In this document: positions 53,796 to 63,309 of the stretch, piece by piece | Layout of the letters: each line of letters starts with the position of its first letter | Numbering within the stretch: position 1 is the first letter of the stretch | Assembly (NCBI RefSeq): GCF_017726655.1 | Contig: NZ_CP072309.1 | Location: forward strand, 1-64,000 | Direction: 5' to 3' | DNA from: Agrobacterium tumefaciens | GTDB taxonomy: Bacteria > Pseudomonadota > Alphaproteobacteria > Rhizobiales > Rhizobiaceae | Length of the DNA: 64,000 nt | Program-made: the position numbers and the translations under genes | The notes under the pieces: model-generated | The model's database searches: none | Told to the model about the DNA's origin: nothing | The model's input: the letters and a program-made list of their open reading frames with translations, nothing else

Positions 53796-55147
53796 GCGGC
53801 GTTGCGTCCAAGGCGCAGGAAAGCGTCGGACAGGATATCGGAGGCCTGATCGATCTCGGCGTCGGAAATGGTCAGCGGTGGAAGAAGCCGCAGAACGCTG
53901 CCATGGCGACCACCGGTTTCCAGGATCAGACCGTCGCGAAATGCCGCGCTCTGGATCGCCCTGGCGATATCGCCACCGTGCGGTGGATGGCCCAAGCTGT
54001 CAGGATTGCGCGTTGGGTCGATGACTTCTACGCCGAGCATCAGCCCTTCGCCGCGGACCTCGCCGATATAGGGCGTATGGCTCTGAGTGCGTTCCAGATT
54101 GGCCCGCAGCCTGCGACCGGCAATCGCTGCCCGCTCCACGAGCCCATCGCGCTTGATGATTTCGAGGGTTTTCGATCCGGCTGCCATGGCCAGTTGGTTG
54201 CCTCGGAAAGTCCCCGCATGCGCACCCGGTTTCCACAGATCGAGACCTTGTCGATAAATCGTGACAGACATCGGTAGACCTCCGCCGATCGCCTTGGACA
54301 GGACGATTATGTCGGGCACGATGCCCGCTTTCTGGAATGCGTAGAAGGTGCCGGTTCGCCCGACGCCGCTCTGCACTTCGTCTAGGATGAGTGGAATGCC
54401 GAGTTCGCTGGTGACAGAGCGGACCTTCCGCAGCCACTCGGCAGGTGCCGGAATAACGCCGCCCTCGCCCTGAACAGCCTCAAGGATAACGGCCGCAGGT
54501 AGATTTATTCCACCCTCAGGGTCGCGTAGCGCCTTTTCGAAATACTCTGCCGCTAGCGTCGCGGTCTCATCGCCGCCACGCCCAAAGGGGCATCGATATG
54601 CATAGGGATAAGGGAAGAAGTGTGTTCCCGGCACCAATTGGCCGATTGACGCCTTCGGGCCGAGCGATCCCATCAAAGACAGTGATCCCTGCGACATGCC
54701 ATGGTAGGCGCCACGAAACGCAATGACATCCGTGCGTCCGGTGGCGGTCTTGGCAAGTTTGATAGCTGCCTCCACCGCATCCGTTCCGCTCGGTGAGCAG
54801 AACTGGATTTTGGCCTCTTCTCGCAATCCGGCGGGTAATGTTTCGAAGATATCGGAAACGAACTTGTCTTTGACGGGGGTCACAAGATCGAGTGTGTGCA
54901 GCGGGAGGCCGGAGGCCAGCACGTCCTGAAGGCTGGCAATGACTTCCGGGTGATTATGCCCGAGTGCAAGCGTCCCGGCACCGGCGAGGCAATCGAGATA
55001 GGTGCGTCCCTCAACATCTGTGACGAGGCAACCGGACGCTGATTTCAGCGCAAGGGGAAACCGCCGCGGATAGCTGCGCGCATTGGATTCGCGGCGTGCC
55101 TGACGCTTGAGGTAAAAATCGTTATCGTGCCGTGGGAACGGGTCCAT
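53792..55147 (-). CDS. rhbA: diaminobutyrate--2-oxoglutarate aminotransferase
   Basis: 451 residues, class III PLP aminotransferase. LILDEVQSGVGRTGTFYAFQ and IIVLSKAIGGGLPMSVTIYR hold the PLP Asp and Lys. CLAGAGTLALGHNHPEV and FCSPSGTDAVEAAIKLAK are family markers. Forms L-2,4-diaminobutyrate from aspartate semialdehyde, the first step to the diaminopropane arms of the siderophore. It follows the permease gene rhtX by 41 bases and overlaps rhbB. Confidence 0.93.
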   Translation of the reverse strand: MDPFPRHDNDFYLKRQARRESNARSYPRRFPLALKSASGCLVTDVEGRTYLDCLAGAGTLALGHNHPEVIASLQDVLASGLPLHTLDLVTPVKDKFVSDIFETLPAGLREEAKIQFCSPSGTDAVEAAIKLAKTATGRTDVIAFRGAYHGMSQGSLSLMGSLGPKASIGQLVPGTHFFPYPYAYRCPFGRGGDETATLAAEYFEKALRDPEGGINLPAAVILEAVQGEGGVIPAPAEWLRKVRSVTSELGIPLILDEVQSGVGRTGTFYAFQKAGIVPDIIVLSKAIGGGLPMSVTIYRQGLDLWKPGAHAGTFRGNQLAMAAGSKTLEIIKRDGLVERAAIAGRRLRANLERTQSHTPYIGEVRGEGLMLGVEVIDPTRNPDSLGHPPHGGDIARAIQSAAFRDGLILETGGRHGSVLRLLPPLTISDAEIDQASDILSDAFLRLGRNAA

Positions 55148-55188
55148 GATATCAACTCCAATGGAATTGTTGTGGATTCGCGTCCGTA

Positions 55189-56451
55189 TCAGGCACCTGC
55201 CATAACAGGTGCCTTCGGACAGCGGCCGATCCGTCGAAGGAACCAGACCGACAGCCCCATTCCGGCGAGTGACAGCATGGCTGCAGTCGAAAACAGCGAT
55301 GGGTATCCCATACGGTCCGCAACAAAACCTGCTGCAGAGGCTCCCGCCATGTAAACGATGAGTTCCGCGCAGGTGAGGATGGTGAAATCCGTTCCCGGCT
55401 GATCATCCGATGAGTTCTTCATGAAGAAGGAATAGATGGCAACCAGTTCCATGTACCGGATCAGGGTCTGAAATGCCGAAGCCGACATCGCCACCCACAT
55501 GCCGGGCCATACACCGAAGGCATTGAGCGCAAAGGCGAAAAAGCAGAGGGTTCTAAGGCCACCCAACAGGATAAGCGTTGCTGTGAGGCCCACCTTGCGG
55601 ATAATCAGCGCAGCGATAGCAACACCCATCAGACCCGCCGTTGCGGCCGCTCCTCCCGAGAGGTACCCGATCCAGTCGGTCGGCACCTTGCTGTCAACCA
55701 GATAAGTGCCTTCCATACCCCGCACGAGACCTTCGCTTGCCCTGTATGTCAGCGCAAAACCAAGGATCAGCCAGGCATTCGGGCGACGGAAAAAACGGGC
55801 GAGACTGGCACGCTTGGTCTCTTTACCTGTGGTTTCCTCCGGCTGCATCGCCAAAGCGGCCAAGAGGGGCAGCAGCGACAGCACGGCGACCAGAAGGATC
55901 ATCGTGCGCCATCCCGCGATATGGAACACCACGAGCGCCGCCGTCCCACCAATGATGACGCCGAGCGCAACAGCCCCTGCCTGCACCGCGTTGCCGAAAG
56001 AGCGGTTCCTGTCGGTCAGGTGCCTGACGGCGTAACCGTCCGTTGCGATATCCTGCATGGAGGAGACAAGTGTAATCGATATGCAGATCGCAAACAAAAT
56101 TGCGGCGTCGCTTGGCTCTACCAGTGCCATGGACGCGATCCCGGCGCTCACAAGGAGCTGCGTTGGGATCACCCAGCCGCGGCGATGACCAAGTCTGGGA
56201 AATGGAGACCAACGATCTACAAGTGGCGCGACCGCAAATTTCAGGATCAGCGGCAGCATCAGCAAAGAGAACAGCCCGATGGCCGTACGTGATGCACCGC
56301 TCTCCCGCATGATCGGCGGCAGCGCCACCAAGAGCAGATAGGTGGGTATGCCCTGAGCGAGATAAAGCCCCCCTAGCACATACATCAACGACCACTGGAA
56401 GGTGGGTGTCCGGCCCGCGTCACCGGAGATCGCGTCGTTGATTTTAACCAT
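55189..56451 (-). CDS. rhtX: siderophore permease of the RhtX/FptX family
   Basis: 420 residues with about twelve hydrophobic helices in MFS order. GLYLAQGIPTYLLLVALPP at the start and MQDIATDGYAVRHLTDRNRSFGN between helices are strongly typical of RhtX/FptX permeases, as is the loop LVRGMEGTYLVDSKVPTDWIG. These single-subunit transporters take the siderophore across the inner membrane, replacing an ABC importer. It heads the biosynthesis operon, the same order as in Sinorhizobium. The promoter region with the 21-bp motif lies upstream. Confidence 0.92.
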   Translation of the reverse strand: MVKINDAISGDAGRTPTFQWSLMYVLGGLYLAQGIPTYLLLVALPPIMRESGASRTAIGLFSLLMLPLILKFAVAPLVDRWSPFPRLGHRRGWVIPTQLLVSAGIASMALVEPSDAAILFAICISITLVSSMQDIATDGYAVRHLTDRNRSFGNAVQAGAVALGVIIGGTAALVVFHIAGWRTMILLVAVLSLLPLLAALAMQPEETTGKETKRASLARFFRRPNAWLILGFALTYRASEGLVRGMEGTYLVDSKVPTDWIGYLSGGAAATAGLMGVAIAALIIRKVGLTATLILLGGLRTLCFFAFALNAFGVWPGMWVAMSASAFQTLIRYMELVAIYSFFMKNSSDDQPGTDFTILTCAELIVYMAGASAAGFVADRMGYPSLFSTAAMLSLAGMGLSVWFLRRIGRCPKAPVMAGA

Positions 56452-56579
56452 GCAAGATCCGCACTGATATTCCAGAACACCACCACCCGCGTTAGGTTCT
56501 CAGCGCTACCAGCGCCCGGCTGTTCTGAAGAAGTTAAAGAGGAGTATTTCTCTCATCTTTATCTCAGCTTTAAGAAAAT

Positions 56580-56600
56580 GCTTGGATATGAGCGAACCCG
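56580..56600. promoter_or_regulatory. candidate RhrA operator upstream of rhtX-rhbABCDEF
   Basis: GCTTGGAT-N5-CGAACCCG, identical in both half sites to 45782-45802 and in the same orientation relative to the controlled gene, 129 bases before the rhtX start. The remaining sequence from 56452 to 56876 shows no gene. The stretch next to rhtX has the AT-rich patch expected for its promoter. Confidence 0.6.
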
Positions 56601-56876
56601 TTTAAGACAATTACGAACGGGCTGTGGCGCGTCCAAATTCCGCGGAAAGGTCGATCCTGAGGCAGGCTACCAATGATGAGTGACGACTTCCAAAAACTAC
56701 TATGGTCCTTGGGGCTCAGGATGGTAGGCTCAGAAGCGTTGCGGCCGCCGGTTTGGCGATCCGCGGCGCATTGCTCTAAGACACCTAAGCAGGGCGATAG
56801 AATTATTCTTTCGCAAACCCGGATGTCATTGAGCACCTTTACTCATCTGACACCCGGGAAAGGTTTCGGCGGCGCG

Positions 56877-57608
56877 TTAAACCTGTCGTAAGCCGCCGTC
56901 GACGCATAGTTCGGCACCGGCAATGTAGCTCGCGTCGTCGCTCAACAAAAACAAAGCGGCTGCGGCAACTTCTGAAGGCTGCGCCATACGTCCCATCGGA
57001 ATTGGTGCAACAATTTCCGCTCGCGTCTCTTCCGCGACAGCAGCCATCATCTCCGTATCTGTGGGTCCGGGCGCAACAACGTTCACCCGGATACCCTTCG
57101 GGGTGAGTTCTGCTGTCCAGGTTCGCGCATAAGAACGAACCGCTGCTTTCGTGGCGGCATAGGTTCCGTAACCTTTATAGCCTGCGGTCCCGGCGATGGA
57201 CCCGACAAGCACCACCGAACCGCCCTCCGTCATGGCGGGCAGAGCCGCCTGGAAGCCGAACACCATCCCCCGGACGTTGACGTCGAAATGGCGGTCAAAA
57301 TGCTCCGTGGTTATCTCGGCTATCTGCGAGTGTTCGGATAAACCCGCATTCAAGACCAGTCCGTCGATGCGGCCATATGCCCTGCGGACAGCGTCGACGG
57401 CAGCGACCATGTCTTCCGGTGAGCCTGCGTCAGCCCTAAGTCCAATCGCGCCGTTGCCAATTCCCGCGGCTGCATTTTCGGCATCCTCTCCGCTCCGGCT
57501 GGTGAGAAAGACGTGGGCCCCTTCGTCAGAAAGGCGCTTTGCAATCGCCAGACCAATCCCTTTTGCGCCACCTGCAACCAGAGCCACCTTGTTCTTCATT
57601 CTATCCAT
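56877..57608 (-). CDS. short-chain dehydrogenase/reductase
   Basis: 243 residues from ATG 57608 (AAAGG before it), with a later ATG at 57599 also possible. Classical SDR: NAD(P) site VAGGAKGIGLAIAKRL, LNAGLSEH, and the catalytic Ser in LVGSIAGTAG with YGTYAATKAAVRS (Tyr-x-x-x-Lys). VVAPGPTDTEMM and the closing ELCVDGG follow. Substrate unknown. It is divergent from an HxlR regulator 81 bases away, an arrangement typical of redox or quinone/aldehyde-responsive reductase genes. Confidence 0.9.
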   Translation of the reverse strand: MDRMKNKVALVAGGAKGIGLAIAKRLSDEGAHVFLTSRSGEDAENAAAGIGNGAIGLRADAGSPEDMVAAVDAVRRAYGRIDGLVLNAGLSEHSQIAEITTEHFDRHFDVNVRGMVFGFQAALPAMTEGGSVVLVGSIAGTAGYKGYGTYAATKAAVRSYARTWTAELTPKGIRVNVVAPGPTDTEMMAAVAEETRAEIVAPIPMGRMAQPSEVAAAALFLLSDDASYIAGAELCVDGGLRQV

Positions 57609-57637
57609 CGTAAAGCCTTTCACGCGTTGATCCATTC

Positions 57638-57665
57638 ATGATATACGCTGGATATCTGATATCAA
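57638..57665. promoter_or_regulatory. GATATC-rich operator candidate between SDR and HxlR genes
   Basis: Two GATATC palindromes (57651-57656 and 57658-57663) lie one base apart, with a further GATAT at 57640-57644. The cluster lies 30-50 bases before each start codon, so one HxlR dimer site could control both genes. Confidence 0.5.
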
Positions 57666-57689
57666 TTACGCACCTGGAATAGCCTAGAT

Positions 57690-58082
57690 ATGGATGAGTA
57701 TACCGACCTCGAGACCCTCTCTCATCGCGCGCTTTGCGACATGCCGCTGGTTCGCCCGGTTCTGGATAAAATCGCGGACAAATGGACAATTCTGATCCTG
57801 ACAGTGATTTGTCCCAAACCCTCGCGCTTCAACGAAATCAAGCGCCGTCTCGATGGTATCACTCACAAGGCTCTAGCCGACGCCTTGAAGCGGCTGGAGC
57901 GAAACGGACTTGTCACCAGAACAGTCCTTCCCACGCAGCCAATTGGAGTTGAATACGCGATCACGCCGCTAGGGCACTCGTTGCGGGAGCCCTTTGAAGC
58001 ATTGTGCCTATGGGCCGCCGCCAACGGTGCCAAGATCGAGGCGGCGATTCTACAGTATGACACCACACGTAAGCAGCGCTAA
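57690..58082 (+). CDS. HxlR-family winged-helix regulator
   Basis: 130 residues. CDMPLVRPVLDKIADKWTILIL is the family start, with a conserved Cys at residue 16 that can act as a redox sensor. FNEIKRRLDGITHKALADALKRLERNGLVTR is the recognition winged helix, and YAITPLGHSL closes the wing. Divergent from the SDR gene it probably controls. It is a small cytoplasmic dimer. Confidence 0.9.
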   Translation: MDEYTDLETLSHRALCDMPLVRPVLDKIADKWTILILTVICPKPSRFNEIKRRLDGITHKALADALKRLERNGLVTRTVLPTQPIGVEYAITPLGHSLREPFEALCLWAAANGAKIEAAILQYDTTRKQR

Positions 58083-58365
58083 CCGGATGAAGCATTGATG
58101 CTCTGTCGGCCGAGGATCTTGCGGATCATATGGCTCTGTAGTCCGTGCGCCCTTGCGGTGATGGCATCGCGATGGTGACACTCAAGATTGTGCTCACGCC
58201 GTAAGCCCCGATTGCCGCCGAGCTCCAGCGCGAGATCCGTCACGCCCACCAACCTCGCGTCCGCCGGGCACAACCTTTTTGCGGCCTATGTCGACAACTC
58301 GGGTGAGGATCTTCGCGTCAAACGCTTCAGCTTACGCTACTGCGCGGCGGACGGAGGCAGTTCGC

Positions 58366-58563
58366 TCAAACGTTCAGGCTTCGTTTGGTGATATTAAAGG
58401 GCTGATTGAGAAGGCGGTTCTCGCGCAGGCTGGCCGCAGCCATGTCGACGAATGCGCGAAGTTTTGCTGGAGCGTGGCGCCCTTGCGGATGGACGATACG
58501 CAAGGGAAAGTCGATCCCTTCCTCCACGAGGCTCACCGGCCAGTCGATGAAAAGCGTTAATAT
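58366..58563 (-). pseudogene. LysR-family regulator, carboxy-terminal remnant
   Basis: About 65 codons read like the end of a LysR effector domain (IDFPLRIVHPQGRHAPAKLRA, then FVDMAAASLRE). Upstream on the same strand the frame breaks up with stops in all likely frames, and the helix-turn-helix part is missing. Together with the gene-free stretch 58083-58365 it marks a decayed gene between HxlR and the next gene. Confidence 0.55.
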
Positions 58564-58696
58564 CTCATGCCGTCTCACCGGTTGAACCTGTTTTCTCCCT
58601 ATCGTCCATTGGGCTTTTTGACGATCTTTCCCAGCTCGCGGAACTTCAAACCGCGGTGAGGGTTGAAATTCGTCGGTCGAAAGCGAGGAGTTGCAA

Positions 58697-59152
58697 ATGA
58701 CGATGGATGAGCTCTCTAAGAAACTGAGCAAGATAGACTTTTGCATGTTTAACACCAAAGGTGCAGCTGGGCGAATTAATACTCGGCCGATGAGCAATAA
58801 TGGCGATGTGGAATATGACGGCGACTCTTGGTTCTTTTCGTATGAAGACACCGCTAAGGTCGCGGAAATCGAGCGGGATTCTACGGTCACACTGACGTTT
58901 TCCGCGCCGCCCAGCATTCTGGGAAAGCCGGGGATATTCATCTCCGTTGACGGCCAGGCGAGCTTAATTCGAGACAAGGCCGAGTTCGAGGCCCATTGGG
59001 TAAATGAACTCGACAGATGGTTTCCACAGGGAACGGATACGCCACATCTTCTTCTTATCAAAGTGTCGGCGCATACAATCAAGTTCTGGGATGGCGACGA
59101 AAGCGGCGTCATAGAACGATCCAGCGATGCGGCAACGATTGGAGCCGTGTGA
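58697..59152 (+). CDS. pyridoxamine-5'-phosphate-oxidase-like protein (general stress protein 26 type)
   Basis: 151 residues from ATG 58697 (GAGGAG at 58685-58690). Split-barrel flavin-binding fold: KIDFCMFNTKGAAGRINTRP near residue 10 and WFFSYEDTAKVAEIERD near 50. A conserved GIFISVDGQASLIRDKAEFE stretch and the closing LLIKVSAHTIKFWDGDES follow. Family members bind FMN, F420 or haem and are linked to stress. No operon partner is clear. Intact. Confidence 0.85.
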   Translation: MTMDELSKKLSKIDFCMFNTKGAAGRINTRPMSNNGDVEYDGDSWFFSYEDTAKVAEIERDSTVTLTFSAPPSILGKPGIFISVDGQASLIRDKAEFEAHWVNELDRWFPQGTDTPHLLLIKVSAHTIKFWDGDESGVIERSSDAATIGAV

Positions 59153-59307
59153 CGCGAGACGGCGTTGCAAACACATCCGGAACGTCATGCCCTCAAGGTG
59201 AATGCAACCCAAGAACTCGCGTCGGCGATCAAAGGTTGCAGAAAAGGATTGACTCTCGTGTCAGTGTGAGTGAGCTTCGCGAAAACGACGAGGAACGACC
59301 AATCATC

Positions 59308-59526
59308 ATGTCGCCGGAACGGTTTAATCAATGCCTGCGGGTGATCCGCTGGACGCCGATCAACATTGCCTCTGCCTTGCAATGCGAGCTTTCGTGGATT
59401 GAGGCGTTGGAAGCCGGCAATGAGATCGTGCCCGAGGGCCTTGCCACATGGCTTGAAACGCTGGCGCAAGCCCATGAGGCGCTCCCGCCACCCGCAGCGT
59501 ACCGAGGAAAGCGATCGTCGTTTTAA
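59308..59526 (+). CDS. small conserved rhizobial protein with helix-turn-helix look
   Basis: 72 residues from ATG 59308. RWTPINIASALQCELSWIEALEAGNE resembles the helix-turn-helix of XRE-type proteins, followed by GLATWLETLAQAHEAL. Very similar short proteins are common in Agrobacterium and Rhizobium chromosomes. The longer upstream frame is not supported by a ribosome-binding site. Probably a DNA-binding protein of unknown target. Confidence 0.65.
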   Translation: MSPERFNQCLRVIRWTPINIASALQCELSWIEALEAGNEIVPEGLATWLETLAQAHEALPPPAAYRGKRSSF

Positions 59527-59571
59527 CGCGGCAACAGCCGATAAACCTTCACCAGCAATTGGATAGATTCA

Positions 59572-59976
59572 ATGAAATCACTTATCGCAGCCCTCGCCCT
59601 GATTGCGTTCTCAAGCCCTGTCCTTGCGGCATCCTGCGAGAAAAACTTCTCCGTTTCAGGCGTACCGATGGTCACGGCCGTTTCCTACAAATCATGGCAG
59701 GAGCTGCCCAAGGCCAAGGCTCCGGCGGTGCTGCAAAAGCTCGCACAGGCCGTGGCGGCGGAAGGCTTTTCCGGTATCCAGATCAACAAGGAACTGTCCG
59801 CTATCGACGCACATCAGGAAACGAGTGGCAGCGGCAGAATCCAGACCTTGCGGGTCGTGGCCCGGCAGAAAGGCGCCAGCGTGAGGATTGACGCCGTCTT
59901 CAATATTCAGGCAGGGCAGATCGCGGATAAGAACGTCATCCGTGAGGGGATCTGCAACATCATCAAGGGCGCCTGA
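59572..59976 (+). CDS. secreted protein of unknown function
   Basis: 134 residues with a clear signal peptide (MKSLIAALALIAFSSPVLAA, cut around residue 19-20). The mature part of about 115 residues has two cysteines (one near its start in SCEKNF, one in EGICNIIKGA), which could form a disulphide in the periplasm. Mixed alpha/beta pattern (YKSWQELPKAKAPAVLQKLA). I do not recognise a named family. Stand-alone gene. Confidence 0.7.
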   Translation: MKSLIAALALIAFSSPVLAASCEKNFSVSGVPMVTAVSYKSWQELPKAKAPAVLQKLAQAVAAEGFSGIQINKELSAIDAHQETSGSGRIQTLRVVARQKGASVRIDAVFNIQAGQIADKNVIREGICNIIKGA

Positions 59977-60113
59977 CCCACGAAGCACCGAGCCGCCCGA
60001 CCGCACGCCGTGGACCGCGCTTATGGTGTGGCAGGAAGTGCCAGAATCTGCCATGAGTGCCGGACGAATTGTGCCTTTGGCCTGAAATCGGCCTGGAAGC
60101 GGTTGGGGGGACC

Positions 60114-61007
60114 ATGCCGATTTATGAACTGGCCGCCTTGGGTGCGGCAACGTGCTGGGCGATGACTGGCATGCTTTCGGCGGGCCCTGCGGGTCGGCTG
60201 GGCGCGCTCGCCTTCAGCAGGACGCGCCAGCTTTTCGTCGCTGCCCTGCTCGGGGTGTATGTACTTGCTTCGGGCAGCTGGCGGGAGCTTCAGCCCGAGG
60301 CACTATGGTCGCTTCTCCTGTCCGGTTTCATCGGCATTTTTGTCGGTGACACGCTGCTTTTCACCTGCCTCAATCGCGTTGGTCCGCGTCGGTCCGGCAT
60401 TTTGTTTGCGCTGAACGCCCCGATGGCCGCGCTGCTGGGATGGCTCGTGCTTGGCGAACAGCTTTCCGGAAAGGCCATTGCGGGTATCGGCCTGACGCTG
60501 AGCGGCGTGCTGCTCGCCATTCTTTTCGGCAAGCGTAAGGCACAGCTGCACGAATGGGAAAACGTCAAAGGGCCGCTTTGGATCGGCGTGCTTCTTGGGC
60601 TCCTCGCCGCGCTCAGCCAGGCGGTGGGATCGCTGATCGCAAGGCCTGTCATGGCGACCGGGATCGACCCTCTGGCGGCCTCCATGGTACGCGTCGGCAT
60701 AGCGGCGATCTGCCTCACCGCTCTGACCAGTCTGCCAATCCAAGCCGTGAAACCGAAGACAAGGCTGACCCCGGCCCTGTTCGTGCAGACGGCGGCCACG
60801 GGCCTCATTGCTCTGGCCTTCGGCATGACGCTGCTTCTTTTTGCCCTTTCCGGCGGAAAGGTCGGGATCGTTTCGACACTATCGGCGACGACACCCGTGA
60901 TCATCCTGCCGCTGCTCTGGTTGAAAACACGCGAAGTACCGGCGCCCGGCGCCTGGGCCGGCGCCGCGCTGGTCGTGGCCGGGATGGCGCTGATGTTCTG
61001 GAAATAG
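60114..61007 (+). CDS. EamA-family permease (drug/metabolite transporter)
   Basis: 297 residues from ATG 60114, preceded by a strong G-run. Ten hydrophobic helices in two repeats of five, as in the EamA/DMT superfamily. First repeat: LLLSGFIGIFVGDTLLFTCL and ALNAPMAALLGWLVLGEQLS. Second repeat: TLSATTPVIILPLLWLKTRE and WAGAALVVAGMALMFW. Probably an exporter of small metabolites. Substrate unknown. No disruption. Confidence 0.9.
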   Translation: MPIYELAALGAATCWAMTGMLSAGPAGRLGALAFSRTRQLFVAALLGVYVLASGSWRELQPEALWSLLLSGFIGIFVGDTLLFTCLNRVGPRRSGILFALNAPMAALLGWLVLGEQLSGKAIAGIGLTLSGVLLAILFGKRKAQLHEWENVKGPLWIGVLLGLLAALSQAVGSLIARPVMATGIDPLAASMVRVGIAAICLTALTSLPIQAVKPKTRLTPALFVQTAATGLIALAFGMTLLLFALSGGKVGIVSTLSATTPVIILPLLWLKTREVPAPGAWAGAALVVAGMALMFWK

Positions 61008-61153
61008 CCAAAACACTGCAGAACCGCCTGGGGAGCGCCGAAACCACGGCGATATTTCGGCTCCTGACAAGCATTCAAGCGACCACTTGATAAGCAACCT
61101 CCGCGTGCTTAAAAGGTGCGCAATATGATCAGTTCGTGAGAGAGGGCCACGTC

Positions 61154-63163
61154 GTGGAACAGGAAACTACCCAACCTGGAAAGGCTCGGCGCAAGGCGCT
61201 TTGGGCGGCGGTTGCAATCATTGCGGTGGCCGCCACCGGCGTCATCGGCGGCAAGATCTTTTTGGAAACAAAGGTGAAGGAAGTCGTTGCCCGCGCCGGC
61301 GCAAAGGCCGCCTCCGTGGAGGTCGATTTTCTTGGCAAAATCCATGTTCGCGACCTGACGCTGCCGCTGGAAGACGGCAAGAACATCAAGATTGCCTCCA
61401 TCGACGGACGCCCGAAGCTGCCTTTTCTGGATGGCGCGCTTGATGTGAAATCAATCGACATCGAGGTGCCGACCGGGAAAATCTCGATGGACGATGCGCG
61501 CATCGAGAACGCGGTGTTCGAAAGGCCGAAGCCGGCGCCAGCCGGCGGAGACAGCAACTCCCTGCCCCGGCGCCTCGAGCGCTTCGGCGCGACGCGTATT
61601 TCCACCCCAGCGCTGACGTTTACCCAGTCTGTCGCGACCACCGAACAGACGACCGTTTACAAGAACCTCGCGCTTTCGGACATCGCAGGCGGCCGCATTG
61701 GCCATTATTCCATCGAGAGCGGCAGCTACGACATCAAGATGAAGCTGCCCGACGCAGAAGGCGCGATGAAAGACAGCCACATCGTGGCCTCCACCGGCAC
61801 CATAGCGGGCGAAAGCATCGACGTCGCTTATCTCGCCCGGTTCTACACGGAAAAGGCCGGCCCTGAAGACAAGGAAGCAAAGCCGCTCTATGGCCCGCTT
61901 TCCATCCGCGCCGTGACCCTCACCGATGGGACCGCTCATTTCAGCTACGACGAAATCCGCAGCGACGGTTTCACAGCTCGCATGCCGGCAGAGCCGCTCT
62001 CGGAGACCTTGAAAGCGCTGACGGCAACTCAAAACCCTGAAGAGTTGTCGCCGCAGGCGCGTCAAGCGCTTTTCGCCAAGGCCGTGTCGATCATCGACAT
62101 GATCGGCAACAGCAACATCCAGCTGATCGGCTTCAAGATCGACGTGCCGGACGAGAAGGAAGGGGCCGCTGGCAAAAGGGTCAAGGCTACCATCGACCGC
62201 ATGGACATGAAGATGGATAGCCGCAAGCTCGACATCGGCATGAAAGGCATGTCGATCGGCGATGAAGACGGAAAGATGGAAGTCGCCGAAGCGAGCCTGA
62301 CAGGTTTTGACTGGAGCTCCACGCTCAAGGGAATGTCCGACATCGTCGGGCTTGACGAGAGCGAGATGGAGACCTTTGCCTTCAACCGCCTGATTCCGGA
62401 ATTCGGCCGGATGCATCTGGGTGGTATCAACGTCGATTTCGCCGCGCCGGAAAAACCCGATGAAGAGGCTCCCGCCAAGCCTGAGCGCATCAAGCTCTCG
62501 CTCAAGAATTTCGATATGGGACTGACGAAGCCCTACAACGGAATTCCGACCGACATCGAGATCAGGCAGGAAGACCTGACGCTTCCAGTTCCAGCGGACT
62601 CGCAAGAAGACATTTTCGTTCAGGCCCGCAAGCTTGGTCTCGAAACGCTCGCAGTTTCTTATGGGCTTTCCGCGGGCTGGGACGAGCCGAACAGCAATCT
62701 CGTGATCCGCGACATCTCGCTCAGCAGCAAGGATATCGGCAGCATCAAGTTCTCGGGTCTGGCAAGCGGCTTTACGGAGGAGTTTTTCTCCTTCGACATC
62801 AATCGCGCCCAGGCGGCTCTCTTCGGTCTGGCCGGCCGTGAGCTGACGTTGACCGTCAAGGACGAAGGCTTGGTGGCGAAGGCGATCAAACTCTACGCGC
62901 TCGAAAACAACATGTCGGAAGATCAGGTGCGGGCAATGCTCACGCTGGTTGCCGGCATGATGCTGCCACAACTGGCCGCCGACCAGCCAAAGCTGCAAAA
63001 TGCCGTGGACGCGCTCGTCAAATTTATCAGCAAGCCCGGGACGTTGACGGTGACCGTGAAATCCACAGGTGCAAACGGCCTCGGCATGTTCGACCTGATC
63101 GCGGCCTCTGATAATCCGATGCTTCTTCTCGACAAGGTGGATATTCAGGCAACCGCCGAATAA
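61154..63163 (+). CDS. AsmA-like large envelope protein
   Basis: 669 residues from GTG 61154, chosen because GAGAGAGGG lies 7 bases before it (a GTG at 61136 is an alternative). One amino-terminal helix (LWAAVAIIAVAATGVIGG) anchors a long periplasmic part of repeating beta segments. IHVRDLTLPLEDGKNIKIAS and ALDVKSIDIEVPTGKISMDD resemble the AsmA/DUF748 style of lipid-transport-related proteins. The end again contains beta repeats and no catalytic motif. A role in outer-membrane lipid or protein homeostasis is likely, by family analogy only. Confidence 0.7.
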   Translation: MEQETTQPGKARRKALWAAVAIIAVAATGVIGGKIFLETKVKEVVARAGAKAASVEVDFLGKIHVRDLTLPLEDGKNIKIASIDGRPKLPFLDGALDVKSIDIEVPTGKISMDDARIENAVFERPKPAPAGGDSNSLPRRLERFGATRISTPALTFTQSVATTEQTTVYKNLALSDIAGGRIGHYSIESGSYDIKMKLPDAEGAMKDSHIVASTGTIAGESIDVAYLARFYTEKAGPEDKEAKPLYGPLSIRAVTLTDGTAHFSYDEIRSDGFTARMPAEPLSETLKALTATQNPEELSPQARQALFAKAVSIIDMIGNSNIQLIGFKIDVPDEKEGAAGKRVKATIDRMDMKMDSRKLDIGMKGMSIGDEDGKMEVAEASLTGFDWSSTLKGMSDIVGLDESEMETFAFNRLIPEFGRMHLGGINVDFAAPEKPDEEAPAKPERIKLSLKNFDMGLTKPYNGIPTDIEIRQEDLTLPVPADSQEDIFVQARKLGLETLAVSYGLSAGWDEPNSNLVIRDISLSSKDIGSIKFSGLASGFTEEFFSFDINRAQAALFGLAGRELTLTVKDEGLVAKAIKLYALENNMSEDQVRAMLTLVAGMMLPQLAADQPKLQNAVDALVKFISKPGTLTVTVKSTGANGLGMFDLIAASDNPMLLLDKVDIQATAE

Positions 63164-63309
63164 TCCGACCATGCCGAACGTCTCAAGCTCGACCTGTCGG
63201 GCTTGAGACCAGCCTTTCTGCGTGATCAGAAAGTCGTGGGCAGGGAACTTCCCCGCGCGTGCAGGGATTATGACGGTCGTATCCGCTGACGGTCATTGCG
63301 GTCATAGGC

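Noticed and set aside
56452..56876. Fur/Irr/RirA-type iron box before rhtX
   Set aside because: Several partial matches were seen, but none met a known consensus well enough to report. The shared GCTTGGAT-N5-CGAACCCG motif is better supported.
58366..59112. 248-residue minus-strand frame as one gene
   Set aside because: Its first part is antisense to the well-supported oxidase-like gene. Only the last 65 codons look real (LysR tail).
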